Of a stretch of 58,167 nt of DNA, positions 44,719 to 53,328 are shown in pieces; the first letter of the stretch is position 1; each line of letters begins with the position of its first letter. The notes below the pieces were generated by a model. The model ran no database searches, was not told the origin of the DNA, and saw only the letters and a program-made list of their open reading frames with translations. The stretch is from JBOFOR01 sp051654865. Lineage in GTDB: Bacteria > Bacillota > Clostridia > Peptostreptococcales > Peptostreptococcaceae. Made by a program: the position numbers and the translations under genes. The DNA is taken from positions 1 through 58,167 of the forward strand of contig JBOFYV010000102.1 of the NCBI GenBank assembly GCA_051654865.1. The letters run 5' to 3'.

Positions 44719-44766
44719 ATATAACGCTACCTATATAGTACTTATACTATATAGGTAGCGTTATAT
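44719..44766. terminator. Long perfect hairpin (22-bp stem) between convergent genes
   Basis: atataacgctacctatatagta (left arm, written in part: gctacctatatagta) is repeated in exact reverse complement at 44745-44766 with a CTTA loop. It lies between the exporter operon and the ZIP transporter gene, which end towards each other. The T run on either side is weak, but the stem length favours termination in both directions. Confidence 0.7.
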
Positions 44767-44768
44767 AT

Positions 44769-45590
44769 TTACATAAATAAAAATAAGCTTATAGCCATAA
44801 CAAACATACCGAGTACCAAACCATAGATACAGTTATGCCCATCATCATACTCCTTAGCCAAAGGCAATAACTCATCTAAAGAAATAAACACCATAATACC
44901 AGCAACAGCAGCAAATAATACACCAAAAGTAGTATCATTCATAATAGGCATTAGCAATAAATAACCTACTAAAGCTCCAATAGGCTCAGCTAATCCAGAC
45001 ATAAAAGAATATAAAAAAGCCTTTTTTTTGCTACCAGTAGCGTAATAAATAGGAACAGATACAGATATACCTTCAGGGATATTATGTATAGCAATAGCCA
45101 CTACAATAGGAATAGCAATATTACTATCAGTAAGAGCCGCTACGAAAGTAGCTAAGCCCTCTGGGAAATTGTGAATTCCAATAGCTAAAGCAGTAAAAAT
45201 ACCAGTTCTTAACAATCTATTTTTAGTAGAATCAGAGTCAAAGTCGTTGGAGTTGATTTTATGTAACTCACCATCATCCCTAATCTCATGAGGATTAGTG
45301 CCCTTTGGTATAAGTTTATCTATTAGGCCAATTAGTAAAATACCACCGAAAAAACCTAGAATAGTAATACCTGTACCAGTCTTTTCTCCAAAGGAAGCTG
45401 ATAGCGAATCCGAAGCTTTAGAGAATATTTCTATCATAGATACATATATCATAACTCCTGCAGAGAAGCCAAGACTTAGAGATAAGAATTTTTTATTTGG
45501 TTTTGTAGAAAAAAATCCAATACAGCTACCGATACCAGTAGATAATCCTGCGATTAGCGTAAGTAAAAATGCAAAAACAATATTATTCAT
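44769..45590 (-). CDS. ZIP-family metal transporter (ZupT-like)
   Basis: This 273-residue protein has eight membrane segments. Helices IV and V carry the metal-site motifs AIGIHNFPEGLATF and IAIHNIPEGISVSVP, as in ZIP zinc/iron transporters. The loop between helices III and IV contains an acidic and His-bearing stretch (NPHEIRDDGELHKINS). It should import divalent metal into the cytosol, probably zinc. The ribosome binding site is GGGAGGTT. No Zur/Fur box was identified. Confidence 0.95.
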   Translation of the reverse strand: MNNIVFAFLLTLIAGLSTGIGSCIGFFSTKPNKKFLSLSLGFSAGVMIYVSMIEIFSKASDSLSASFGEKTGTGITILGFFGGILLIGLIDKLIPKGTNPHEIRDDGELHKINSNDFDSDSTKNRLLRTGIFTALAIGIHNFPEGLATFVAALTDSNIAIPIVVAIAIHNIPEGISVSVPIYYATGSKKKAFLYSFMSGLAEPIGALVGYLLLMPIMNDTTFGVLFAAVAGIMVFISLDELLPLAKEYDDGHNCIYGLVLGMFVMAISLFLFM

Positions 45591-45730
45591 AACAACCTCC
45601 CATAGTGAATTAAACTAAATTTGATCTTATGTTAACTTATTTAATTAATTTTATTATTATTAACTTACATTTAGACTAGGTTTGCTATTTATATATTTGT
45701 AGGTAATTGATATATATATATATTAATGTT

Positions 45731-45780
45731 TTAAAACAAAAAGCATCTATCTGAGATAACGGAGATAGATGCTTTTTGTT
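45731..45780 (-). terminator. Intrinsic terminator of the zinc-ribbon gene
   Basis: The stem acaaaaagcatctatct / agatagatgctttttgt (17 bp, 10-nt loop) lies just downstream of the minus-strand gene that ends at 45837. On that strand it is followed by TTTTA. Confidence 0.85.
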
Positions 45781-45836
45781 TGATAAGAGATAATGCTCAT
45801 TGAAAATAGTTTATCATATGGATAACTTTTATAACA

Positions 45837-46043
45837 TTAGTCACCTAGCATAGACCCCCATCCACCTAGGTTTGATTTATATATAAACTCAGTTTTTCTA
45901 CAGTTTGGACAGACATATACATCAAAAACTAAATGATCTTCTACATCAAACATCATACTAAAAAATCCACGATTGTTGTCTTGACTATCAAATCTATATT
46001 CCTTTAAAAACTTCAATTCAGTTTTACATCTTAAGCAATTCAT
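45837..46043 (-). CDS. Small zinc-ribbon protein
   Basis: This 68-residue protein has a CxxC pair near the N terminus (MNCLRCKTELKFL) and a second CxxC (VYVCPNCRKTEFIY), forming a zinc ribbon. Residues between them (DSQDNNRGFFSMMFDVEDHLVFD) are acidic and aromatic. Similar small ribbons are common in Firmicutes and have no assigned role. The ribosome binding site GGGGGAT precedes the ATG. Confidence 0.85.
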   Translation of the reverse strand: MNCLRCKTELKFLKEYRFDSQDNNRGFFSMMFDVEDHLVFDVYVCPNCRKTEFIYKSNLGGWGSMLGD

Positions 46044-46140
46044 AAAATCCCCCTACAAAATCCATAATTTACAAATATTATATCATTATGAAAAATAAAG
46101 AAGGTAACTAATTAATTACAATTAAGGCCTAAAATTGTAA

Positions 46141-46857
46141 TTAATAAAAACGGCGTGCAAAAGTATTAAATGTAAATCTATCAGGTCTATGTCTAGATTG
46201 AGTGTATTCAAACAAAGTACCATCATCTAGATATACATAATTAGTAATAACAGCAACTAAGTTAGTATCATCTAAATCAAGATAAGATTTATCCAAATCA
46301 GAAGCGACTTCAACAGATATAACTTTTTGAGCACCGCTTATTTTTAAATTAAGAACATTTTCAATATAATCATAAATAGAGCCATAAGCAATTTCTTTAG
46401 TAAGTCCTTTTATAATATTAGAATTAAAATAGTTCACATCTAAAATGACATTTTCCTTATCTATGCTTCTAACACGAAGTATATTTAACACCTGTGAACC
46501 TACTTGAAAATTACTTTTTTTAGCTAAAACTTCATCAACTTTAATAGAATCAAAAACAGGAATTGTAGTATTGAAATTTAGATTATTGCAATTAGAAACC
46601 TCTTTGAAACTTTGTAGTCCCCCAACTAAAAAGTTCATAGGTTGTTTTTCAATAACAAAGACCCCTTTACCATGAACACTAGTAACAAAACCATCTGATG
46701 CTAACATATCTAAAGCTCTTCTAACTGTATTTCTACTAACTCCAAATAATGATGTTAACTCACTCTCAGAAGGTAATTTTTTACCAGCCTCAAACTCATT
46801 AGTTTTTATTTTATCTTTTAGATAATTATATATATTTAAGTATTTATTTAATGACAT
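46141..46857 (-). CDS. treR: Trehalose operon repressor (GntR/UTRA family)
   Basis: This 238-residue protein has an N-terminal winged HTH (LPSESELTSLFGVSRNTVRRALDMLASDGFVTSVHGKGVFV) and a C-terminal UTRA effector domain ending in TQSRHRPDRFTFNTFARRFY, close to TreR. In Firmicutes, TreR is released from DNA by trehalose-6-phosphate. The divergent trehalose genes and the paired palindromes at 46946-46986 support the role. Confidence 0.92.
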   Translation of the reverse strand: MSLNKYLNIYNYLKDKIKTNEFEAGKKLPSESELTSLFGVSRNTVRRALDMLASDGFVTSVHGKGVFVIEKQPMNFLVGGLQSFKEVSNCNNLNFNTTIPVFDSIKVDEVLAKKSNFQVGSQVLNILRVRSIDKENVILDVNYFNSNIIKGLTKEIAYGSIYDYIENVLNLKISGAQKVISVEVASDLDKSYLDLDDTNLVAVITNYVYLDDGTLFEYTQSRHRPDRFTFNTFARRFY

Positions 46858-46945
46858 TGTGTGACTACCCTTTCTACAATAAAATAATGTAATACAACCA
46901 TTATATCAATTTAAAGAATACTAGTCAGTATGTAAATATAAAAAA

Positions 46946-46991
46946 ACTTGTTTAAACAAGTGTTGACAAACTTGTTTGAACAAGTTAGAAT
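46946..46991 (+). promoter_or_regulatory. Trehalose operon promoter with two TreR-type operators
   Basis: TTGACA (46963-46968) and TAGAAT (46986-46991) are 17 bp apart. Operator 1, acttgtttaaacaagt (46946-46961), is a perfect palindrome just upstream of the -35. Operator 2, aacttgtttgaacaagtt (46969-46986), fills the spacer. Their centres are 24 bp apart. AAAACGTTTT at 47001-47010 near the start point resembles the core of a cre (CcpA) site. Confidence 0.85.
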
Positions 46992-47039
46992 AATATCAAG
47001 AAAACGTTTTAGGGAAATTATAATGATGGAGGTACATAT

Positions 47040-48482
47040 ATGGGGAAGTATAAGAACGAAGCTTTAGAGATTATAAAGCTAGTTGGAGGAAAAGAAAATA
47101 TAGCAAGTGCATCACACTGTGTAACAAGACTTAGATTTGTTCTTAAGGATGAATCGAAAGCTAATAAAAAAGAGCTTGAAAATATGGCTATAGTTAAAGG
47201 TATATTTACAAATGCAGGACAATTCCAAGTTGTAATAGGCGGGGGAGTAAAAGACGTATATGAAGATATAGTTAAGTTAAGTAACATAAAAGTAGCAACT
47301 AAAGAAGAAGTAAAAAGCGCAGCAAAAGAAAATATGAGTTTTATGCAAAGACTTATAGGAGGATTTGCAGAAATATTTATACCAATACTACCAGCAATAA
47401 TAACAGGTGGATTAATGCTTGGATTTAGAAATATAATAGGGGATCTAGCATTATTTGGTGATGGAACACAAACATTAACATCACTATATCCAGTGTTAAA
47501 TGAAGTTAATAGTTTTTTATGGGTAATATGTGAGGCGATATTCCACTTCCTTCCTGTAGCTGTAACATGGTCAACAGTTAAGAAGTTTGGAGGATCTGAA
47601 GTTTTAGGGATTATACTAGGTATAACATTAGTATCACCTCAATTATTAAATGCATATGGATATGCAGAAGCAGCGGCAAATGGAACAATTCCATTCTGGG
47701 ATTTTGGAATGTTTACAATACAAAAAGTAGGATATCAAGCACAAGTAATACCAGCGATGTTATCAGGAATACTTTTAGCTAAAATAGAAACAAGTCTTCG
47801 TAAAGTAATACCAGATGTTTTAAAATTAGTAACAATACCTTTTATCGCATTATTAGTAACAGTATCACTTTCTTACATAATAATAGGACCTATATCTCGT
47901 ACATTAGGTGATGGTGTAGCAATGTTCTTTAATGGACTATTAACAGGTCCATTTAAATTAGTAGGAGCTATAATATTTGGTTTATTCTATGCACCACTTG
48001 TAGTAACTGGTTTACATCATACATTCTTAGCAGTAGATTTACAATTAATTGCAAACGGTGGTACTATGTTATGGCCATTAGTTGCATTAAGTAATATAGC
48101 TCAAGGTTCAGCAGCAATGGCAATATTCATACTTTATAAAAATGATGCAAAGATGAAATCAATGTCAGTATCAGCAGGTATATCTGCTTGGTTAGGGGTT
48201 ACAGAACCAGCATTATTTGGAGTAAACTTAAAATATAAATATGCATTCTATGCAGCATTAATAGGATCAGCAAGTGCAGCAGTTGTATCTATAACTACTG
48301 GTGTTTTAGCAAACTCAATAGGTATAGGTGGACTTCCGGCATTCTTAGCAATACAACCGCAGTATTGGATAAACTACATAATGGCAATGGGAGTAGCAGT
48401 AGTAGTACCATTTGTATTAACTATGGTATTCCATAAGAAAAATGAAATATCAAGTGAAAAACAAAGAAAGCAGACAGCTTAA
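47040..48482 (+). CDS. treB: PTS trehalose-type transporter subunit EIIBC
   Basis: This 480-residue protein has an EIIB domain with the phospho-Cys in SHCVTRLRF (about residue 27) and an EIIC domain with about ten membrane segments (ITGGLMLGFRNIIGD, PFWDFGMFTIQKVGYQAQVIP, VVTGLHHTFLAVDLQ, WLGVTEPALFGVNLKYKY). The GITEP-like WLGVTEP motif is typical of the glucose/sucrose/trehalose group. No EIIA domain is present, so phosphate must come from an EIIA-Glc protein encoded elsewhere. It would deliver trehalose-6-phosphate to the cytosol. The ribosome binding site is GGAGGT. Confidence 0.92.
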   Translation: MGKYKNEALEIIKLVGGKENIASASHCVTRLRFVLKDESKANKKELENMAIVKGIFTNAGQFQVVIGGGVKDVYEDIVKLSNIKVATKEEVKSAAKENMSFMQRLIGGFAEIFIPILPAIITGGLMLGFRNIIGDLALFGDGTQTLTSLYPVLNEVNSFLWVICEAIFHFLPVAVTWSTVKKFGGSEVLGIILGITLVSPQLLNAYGYAEAAANGTIPFWDFGMFTIQKVGYQAQVIPAMLSGILLAKIETSLRKVIPDVLKLVTIPFIALLVTVSLSYIIIGPISRTLGDGVAMFFNGLLTGPFKLVGAIIFGLFYAPLVVTGLHHTFLAVDLQLIANGGTMLWPLVALSNIAQGSAAMAIFILYKNDAKMKSMSVSAGISAWLGVTEPALFGVNLKYKYAFYAALIGSASAAVVSITTGVLANSIGIGGLPAFLAIQPQYWINYIMAMGVAVVVPFVLTMVFHKKNEISSEKQRKQTA

Positions 48483-48493
48483 TACAAATGATA

Positions 48494-48524
48494 TAGACTG
48501 TTTCACATAAAATGAAACAGTCTA
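48494..48524 (+). other. Intercistronic stem-loop between EIIBC and the first GH13 gene
   Basis: A 12-bp perfect stem (tagactgtttca / tgaaacagtcta) with a 7-nt loop has no strong T run. It may protect the transporter mRNA or lower downstream expression by partial termination. Confidence 0.6.
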
Positions 48525-48573
48525 TTAATATAAATAAAACAATCGATAAATAAAAATGGGAGATAAATAGAAT

Positions 48574-50217
48574 ATGAAAATAGATAAAAAATGGTGGCAT
48601 AAATCGGTAGTATATCAAGTATATCCAAGGAGTTTTAATGATACTAATGGAGATGGAATAGGTGATATAAAAGGAATAATAGAAAAGTTGGATTACCTTA
48701 AAAACTTAGGAATAGACGTAATATGGCTATCACCAGTATATAAATCGCCGAATGATGATATGGGATATGATATAAGTGACTATATGGACATAATGAACGA
48801 GTTTGGAACAATGGAAGATATGGATAACCTTATAAATGAAGCTAAACAAAGAGATATAAAAATAATAATGGACTTAGTAGTAAACCATACCTCAGATGAG
48901 CATAAATGGTTTATAGAAGGTAGAAAAAGCAAAGATAACAAATACCATGATTACTATGTTTGGAGAAAACCACTAGATGGTGAAGTACCAAATGAACTAA
49001 CATCAACATTCTGCGGAAGTGCATGGGAATATAACGAACCAACAGGAGAATACTACCTGCACCTATTCAGCAAAAAACAACCAGACCTAAACTGGGAAAA
49101 TGAGGATTTAAGAAAAGAAATATATGACATGATAAACTTCTGGCTAGAAAAAGGTATAGGCGGATTTAGAATGGACGTAATAGATTTAATAGGTAAAGTA
49201 CCAGACGAAATGATCAAAGAGAATGGACCCAAGCTTCATGATTACCTACAAGAAATGAACAAGAACACCTTTGGAAACTATGATGTATTAACAGTTGGAG
49301 AAACTTGGGGAGCAACTCCAGGCATAGCAAAACTATACTCAAATCCTAGTAGAAATGAAGTAAGTATGGTATTCCAATTTGAGCATATGAGCGTAGATAA
49401 AATAGAAGGAAAAAGAAAGTGGGACTTAGCACCAATTAACTTTATAAAGCTAAAACAAATACTATCAAAATGGCAAACAGAATTAAAGAACGAAGGTTGG
49501 AACAGTCTATTCTGGAATAACCATGACTTAGCTAGAGTAGTATCTAGATTTGGGAATGACAAAGAATACAGAGTAGAAAGTGCAAAAATGCTAGCTACAC
49601 TACTTCATATGAAAATGGGTACACCATATATATACCAAGGAGAAGAAATTGGTATGACTAATATGAAGTTTGAAAGTATAGAAGACTACAAAGATATAGA
49701 AGCAATAAATACTTACAATGAAAGAATAAGCCTTGGATATTCACATGAGGAAGTAATGAAGTCTCTTCATGCTAAAGCTAGAGATAATGCAAGAACACCT
49801 ATACAATGGGATAAAAGCGAAAATGCAGGATTTACAACAGGAACACCTTGGATATCAGTAAATCCAAACTACAAAGATATAAATGTACAAGATGCACTAA
49901 ATGACAAAGACTCAATATTCTATCATTATAAAGAACTAATAAACCTAAGAAAAAGTATGGACGTAATAGTATATGGAGACTTTGAATTATTATATGAAGA
50001 AGATTTAAATATATATTCATACACAAGAACTCTAGGTGATGAAAAGCTATTAATAGTGTGCAACTTCTTTGACAAAGACGTAGAATTTAATAAGCCAGAA
50101 AATATAAAGTGCAAAGACTCGCAAATATTAATAAGTAACTATAATGATAGCTCAAAAAATATAAAAAAAATAAACTTAAGACCTTACGAAGCAATAGTTT
50201 ATAAACTGACAGTATAA
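48574..50217 (+). CDS. GH13 alpha-glucosidase, oligo-1,6-glucosidase/dextran glucosidase type
   Basis: This 547-residue enzyme has the GH13 regions: VIWLSPVYKSPNDDMGYDISDY, LVVNHTSDEHKWF, the nucleophile in GGFRMDVIDLIGK (FRMDVID, with the Val linked to alpha-1,6 specificity), the acid/base in VGETWG, and the stabiliser in WNNHDLARVVSRF. The segment following the nucleophile lacks the HDGRRFYTDGPRIHE stretch of TreC-type enzymes. It thus looks like an oligo-1,6-glucosidase rather than a trehalose-6-phosphate hydrolase. A calcium-site loop (DTNGDGIGD) is present. The next gene is 18 nt on. Confidence 0.9.
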   Translation: MKIDKKWWHKSVVYQVYPRSFNDTNGDGIGDIKGIIEKLDYLKNLGIDVIWLSPVYKSPNDDMGYDISDYMDIMNEFGTMEDMDNLINEAKQRDIKIIMDLVVNHTSDEHKWFIEGRKSKDNKYHDYYVWRKPLDGEVPNELTSTFCGSAWEYNEPTGEYYLHLFSKKQPDLNWENEDLRKEIYDMINFWLEKGIGGFRMDVIDLIGKVPDEMIKENGPKLHDYLQEMNKNTFGNYDVLTVGETWGATPGIAKLYSNPSRNEVSMVFQFEHMSVDKIEGKRKWDLAPINFIKLKQILSKWQTELKNEGWNSLFWNNHDLARVVSRFGNDKEYRVESAKMLATLLHMKMGTPYIYQGEEIGMTNMKFESIEDYKDIEAINTYNERISLGYSHEEVMKSLHAKARDNARTPIQWDKSENAGFTTGTPWISVNPNYKDINVQDALNDKDSIFYHYKELINLRKSMDVIVYGDFELLYEEDLNIYSYTRTLGDEKLLIVCNFFDKDVEFNKPENIKCKDSQILISNYNDSSKNIKKINLRPYEAIVYKLTV

Positions 50218-50235
50218 GAGGGGGAGAATTTTAAG

Positions 50236-51903
50236 ATGAATAAAGATTGGTTTAAAAAATCCAGTGTATATCAAATATATCCGAAAAGCTTTAATGATAG
50301 CAACAATGACGGAATAGGAGATATAAATGGAATAATAGAAAAGTTAGACTACATTAAAAACTTAGGAGTAGACGTAATTTGGTTAACTCCAATATATGTA
50401 TCTCCTCAAATGGATAATGGATACGATATAGCTGATTACTACAATATAGATCCTATATTTGGAACTATGGAAGAATTTGAAGAATTACTAAAACAAGTAC
50501 ATAACAAAGGTATGAAACTTATAATGGATATGGTAGTAAACCATACCTCAACAGAACATAAGTGGTTTAAAGAAGCTTTAAAAGGAGAAGACAACCCATA
50601 CCATGACTTTTATATATGGAAAAAAACTGATAACAATGAATCACCTAACAACTGGAAATCAAAATTTGGAGGTAGTGCATGGAAGTATGTAGAAGAACTA
50701 GATAAATACTATTTGCATCTATTTGACGTAACACAAGCAGACTTAAACTGGGAAAATCCAAAACTAAGAGAAGCAATATACAAAATGATGAACTATTGGA
50801 TGGAAAAAGGGGTAGATGGATTTAGATTGGATGTTGTAAATTTATTATCAAAAGATCAAGAATTCCCAAATGATACCCTAGAAAGTCCAAACCATGATGG
50901 TAGACGTTTCTATACCGATGGACCTAGAATACATGAATACTTAAATAATATAAATAGGAATGTATTTTCACTTTATAAAAACTCTATGACAGTAGGAGAA
51001 ATGTCATCTACTACAATAGAGCACTGCATAAACTACACAAATCCCGAAAATGAAGAACTAGATATGACTTTTAGTTTCCATCATTTAAAAGTGGATTATC
51101 CAAACGGAGAAAAGTGGGCATTAGCACCATTTGATTTTAAAAAACTAAAAGAAATACTGTTTGATTGGCAAGTAAAAATGCAAGAAGGCAATGGATGGAA
51201 CGCAATGTTCTGGTGCAATCATGATCAGCCAAGAGCTCTATCTAGATTTGGCAATGATGAAGAGTATAGAGTAGAATCAGCTAAAATGTTAGCAACAGCT
51301 ATACATTTAATGAGAGGAACACCTTATATTTATCAAGGTGAGGAAATAGGGATGACAAACCCTAAGTTTGAAAGCTTAGATAAATATAGAGATGTTGAGT
51401 CTATAAATGCATATGATAATTTAATCAAAAAAGGATATAGCGAAAGTGAAGTACTAGATATACTAAAAAGCAAGTCCAGAGATAACTCTCGTACACCAAT
51501 TCAATGGAGCGAAGAAGGTGGATTTAGTGACGGTAGCTCATGGATACCTATGGCTAGCAATTATAAAGAAATAAATGCAAACAATGAAGTGAAAGATGAA
51601 AACTCTGTTTACAATTATTATAAGAAGCTTATAAATTTAAGAAAAGAGTGCGATATAATATCTAATGGAAGTATAACTCCTATATTAAAAGATGATAAAA
51701 ATGTATTAGCATATATTAGAGAGTATGAAAATGAGAAGCTATTAGTTGTGTGTAATTTCTTTAAGGAAGAAGCAGAAATTACTATTTGTGAGGAGATTTT
51801 ATCTTTAGAGAATGAAATGATGATTACAAATTATAATGATAGAAAGTTAAGCAAAAATATGATACTAAAACCATATGAATGTTTTGCTATTTATTTAAAG
51901 TAA
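50236..51903 (+). CDS. treA: Trehalose-6-phosphate hydrolase (GH13, TreC/TreA type)
   Basis: This 555-residue enzyme follows the TreC pattern: GFRLDVVNLLSKDQEFP, then HDGRRFYTDGPRIHEYL, VGEMSSTTIEHC, MTFSFHHLKVDYPNGEKW, and FWCNHDQPRALSRFG. The last contains the stabilising Asp; the nucleophile is in FRLDVVN and the acid/base in VGEMSS. It cleaves trehalose-6-phosphate to glucose and glucose-6-phosphate. The ribosome binding site GAGGGGGAGA lies in an 18-nt gap after the first GH13 gene. Confidence 0.93.
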   Translation: MNKDWFKKSSVYQIYPKSFNDSNNDGIGDINGIIEKLDYIKNLGVDVIWLTPIYVSPQMDNGYDIADYYNIDPIFGTMEEFEELLKQVHNKGMKLIMDMVVNHTSTEHKWFKEALKGEDNPYHDFYIWKKTDNNESPNNWKSKFGGSAWKYVEELDKYYLHLFDVTQADLNWENPKLREAIYKMMNYWMEKGVDGFRLDVVNLLSKDQEFPNDTLESPNHDGRRFYTDGPRIHEYLNNINRNVFSLYKNSMTVGEMSSTTIEHCINYTNPENEELDMTFSFHHLKVDYPNGEKWALAPFDFKKLKEILFDWQVKMQEGNGWNAMFWCNHDQPRALSRFGNDEEYRVESAKMLATAIHLMRGTPYIYQGEEIGMTNPKFESLDKYRDVESINAYDNLIKKGYSESEVLDILKSKSRDNSRTPIQWSEEGGFSDGSSWIPMASNYKEINANNEVKDENSVYNYYKKLINLRKECDIISNGSITPILKDDKNVLAYIREYENEKLLVVCNFFKEEAEITICEEILSLENEMMITNYNDRKLSKNMILKPYECFAIYLK

Positions 51904-51926
51904 AAACAAACATATTTAGAGTAAAT

Positions 51927-51963
51927 GGGCTGTGAGTAAACTAATACTTGCAGCTTATTTTTT
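51927..51963 (+). terminator. Intrinsic terminator of the trehalose operon
   Basis: The stem gctgtgagta / tacttgcagc (two G-U pairs) with a 6-nt loop is followed by TTATTTTTT. Confidence 0.8.
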
Positions 51964-52020
51964 ATGATATACTTAAAATAAATTTACATTTAAAAATAAA
52001 CAATGAAATAGGGGATTAAT

Positions 52021-53211
52021 ATGAGTATTACAGTGAGTGACTGCCTACAACTACCAACATTGTCTAAAGCTACAGTAGTAGCAGGAAATGGAGGACTAAA
52101 TAAAGAAGTATATGGAATTTCAGTACTAGAAACATCAAAAGTAATTCAAAATAAGAATAGCTATGTAGGAAATGGAGGAGAACTAGTAGTAACAGGATTT
52201 ATAACTTGTTATGACGATGTAGAAAGCATAGTAAGATGTATACAATCATTCTCTAATGGTTCAGATGCAGGGTTAATAATATTCTACTTAGGAATTTATA
52301 TTAAAGAAATACCTAAAGAAGTATGTGAATTAGCTGATAAATTAGACTTTCCTGTAATTGTAATGCCTAAAAACTGTGAAGAAATACCATACTCTTATGT
52401 AATTTACGAAGTTATGGAACTTATTCTAAAGAATAAACTGAAGGCGAATGGATACAAAAAAGATGTCTATGAATTAGAATCTTCATTTGTTACATCTATT
52501 TTAGATAAAGACAGGATGTCTATACATAGACTTTCTTTATTTATAGATGATAGACCCGAGGATATTATTGCTATGAGAATCATACCAATAGAGGACTTTT
52601 TTATAAGTGAGGCTGAATTATTAAGTAAAGTTAGGGATTATTATAAAAATAATAACATCACAGCGTATACAAGCATATACAAAGATGCAATAGTAGTACT
52701 TATTTCTAGAAAAAGTAAATTAGCCCAGGATGATGTAGAAAAGCTCTGGACATATATACAAGATGGATATAATAATCCAATTATAGTACAGATAGAGGAA
52801 CTAAACTCATTAAAAGAAATAGTGAATATGCATAACTTGTATATATCGACTATAAAAGAAGCTAAGTCTGTATTTAGAACAAAAGATATACTTAATAAGC
52901 ACGAACTACTATTTGTAGAGCAAAGTATAAATATGCTAAAAGTCGGATCACAAAATATAAAGTATTATATGTCATTGATAAATAAAATAGAAAGAAGTGA
53001 TACCAATCTATATGAAACATTAGAAAAATACTTAATTGATTATAATTCTAATATAACACTAACCTCAGAGAATATGTTTTTACATAAAAATACTATTCAA
53101 TATAGATTAAATAAAATTAAAGAGATACTAGGCAATAATGTATTTGAGTTTCCTATAATAAATCAATTAATTATGGTTATAGCAATAAAAAGAATCCAAA
53201 ATAAAATATAA
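52021..53211 (+). CDS. PucR-family transcriptional regulator
   Basis: This 396-residue protein has an N-terminal PucR domain (ITVSDCLQLPTLSKATVVAGNGGLNKEVYGISVLE, then GELVVTGF and LAGLIIF-like DAGLIIFYLG). The C-terminal PucR HTH reads LEKYLIDYNSNITLTSENMFLHKNTIQYRLNKIKEILGNN. PucR proteins activate purine or related catabolic genes. The permease, DUF917 and HyuA genes that follow on the same strand are its likely targets. It is separated from them by 117 bp, so it may be its own unit. Confidence 0.93.
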   Translation: MSITVSDCLQLPTLSKATVVAGNGGLNKEVYGISVLETSKVIQNKNSYVGNGGELVVTGFITCYDDVESIVRCIQSFSNGSDAGLIIFYLGIYIKEIPKEVCELADKLDFPVIVMPKNCEEIPYSYVIYEVMELILKNKLKANGYKKDVYELESSFVTSILDKDRMSIHRLSLFIDDRPEDIIAMRIIPIEDFFISEAELLSKVRDYYKNNNITAYTSIYKDAIVVLISRKSKLAQDDVEKLWTYIQDGYNNPIIVQIEELNSLKEIVNMHNLYISTIKEAKSVFRTKDILNKHELLFVEQSINMLKVGSQNIKYYMSLINKIERSDTNLYETLEKYLIDYNSNITLTSENMFLHKNTIQYRLNKIKEILGNNVFEFPIINQLIMVIAIKRIQNKI

Positions 53212-53328
53212 AATAATAGAAGTCTTGTTTTTTTACACAAAAATATGAGACTTTTTTGTGTTATATTAACAAAATAATTATCAGAAAATTCTGTTATAAT
53301 TAGATTAAATAAAATTGGGAGGTGGAAT

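Noticed and set aside
53220..53265. Terminator after the PucR gene
   Set aside because: Two short alternative stems exist in a low-complexity A/T tract, and neither is convincing.
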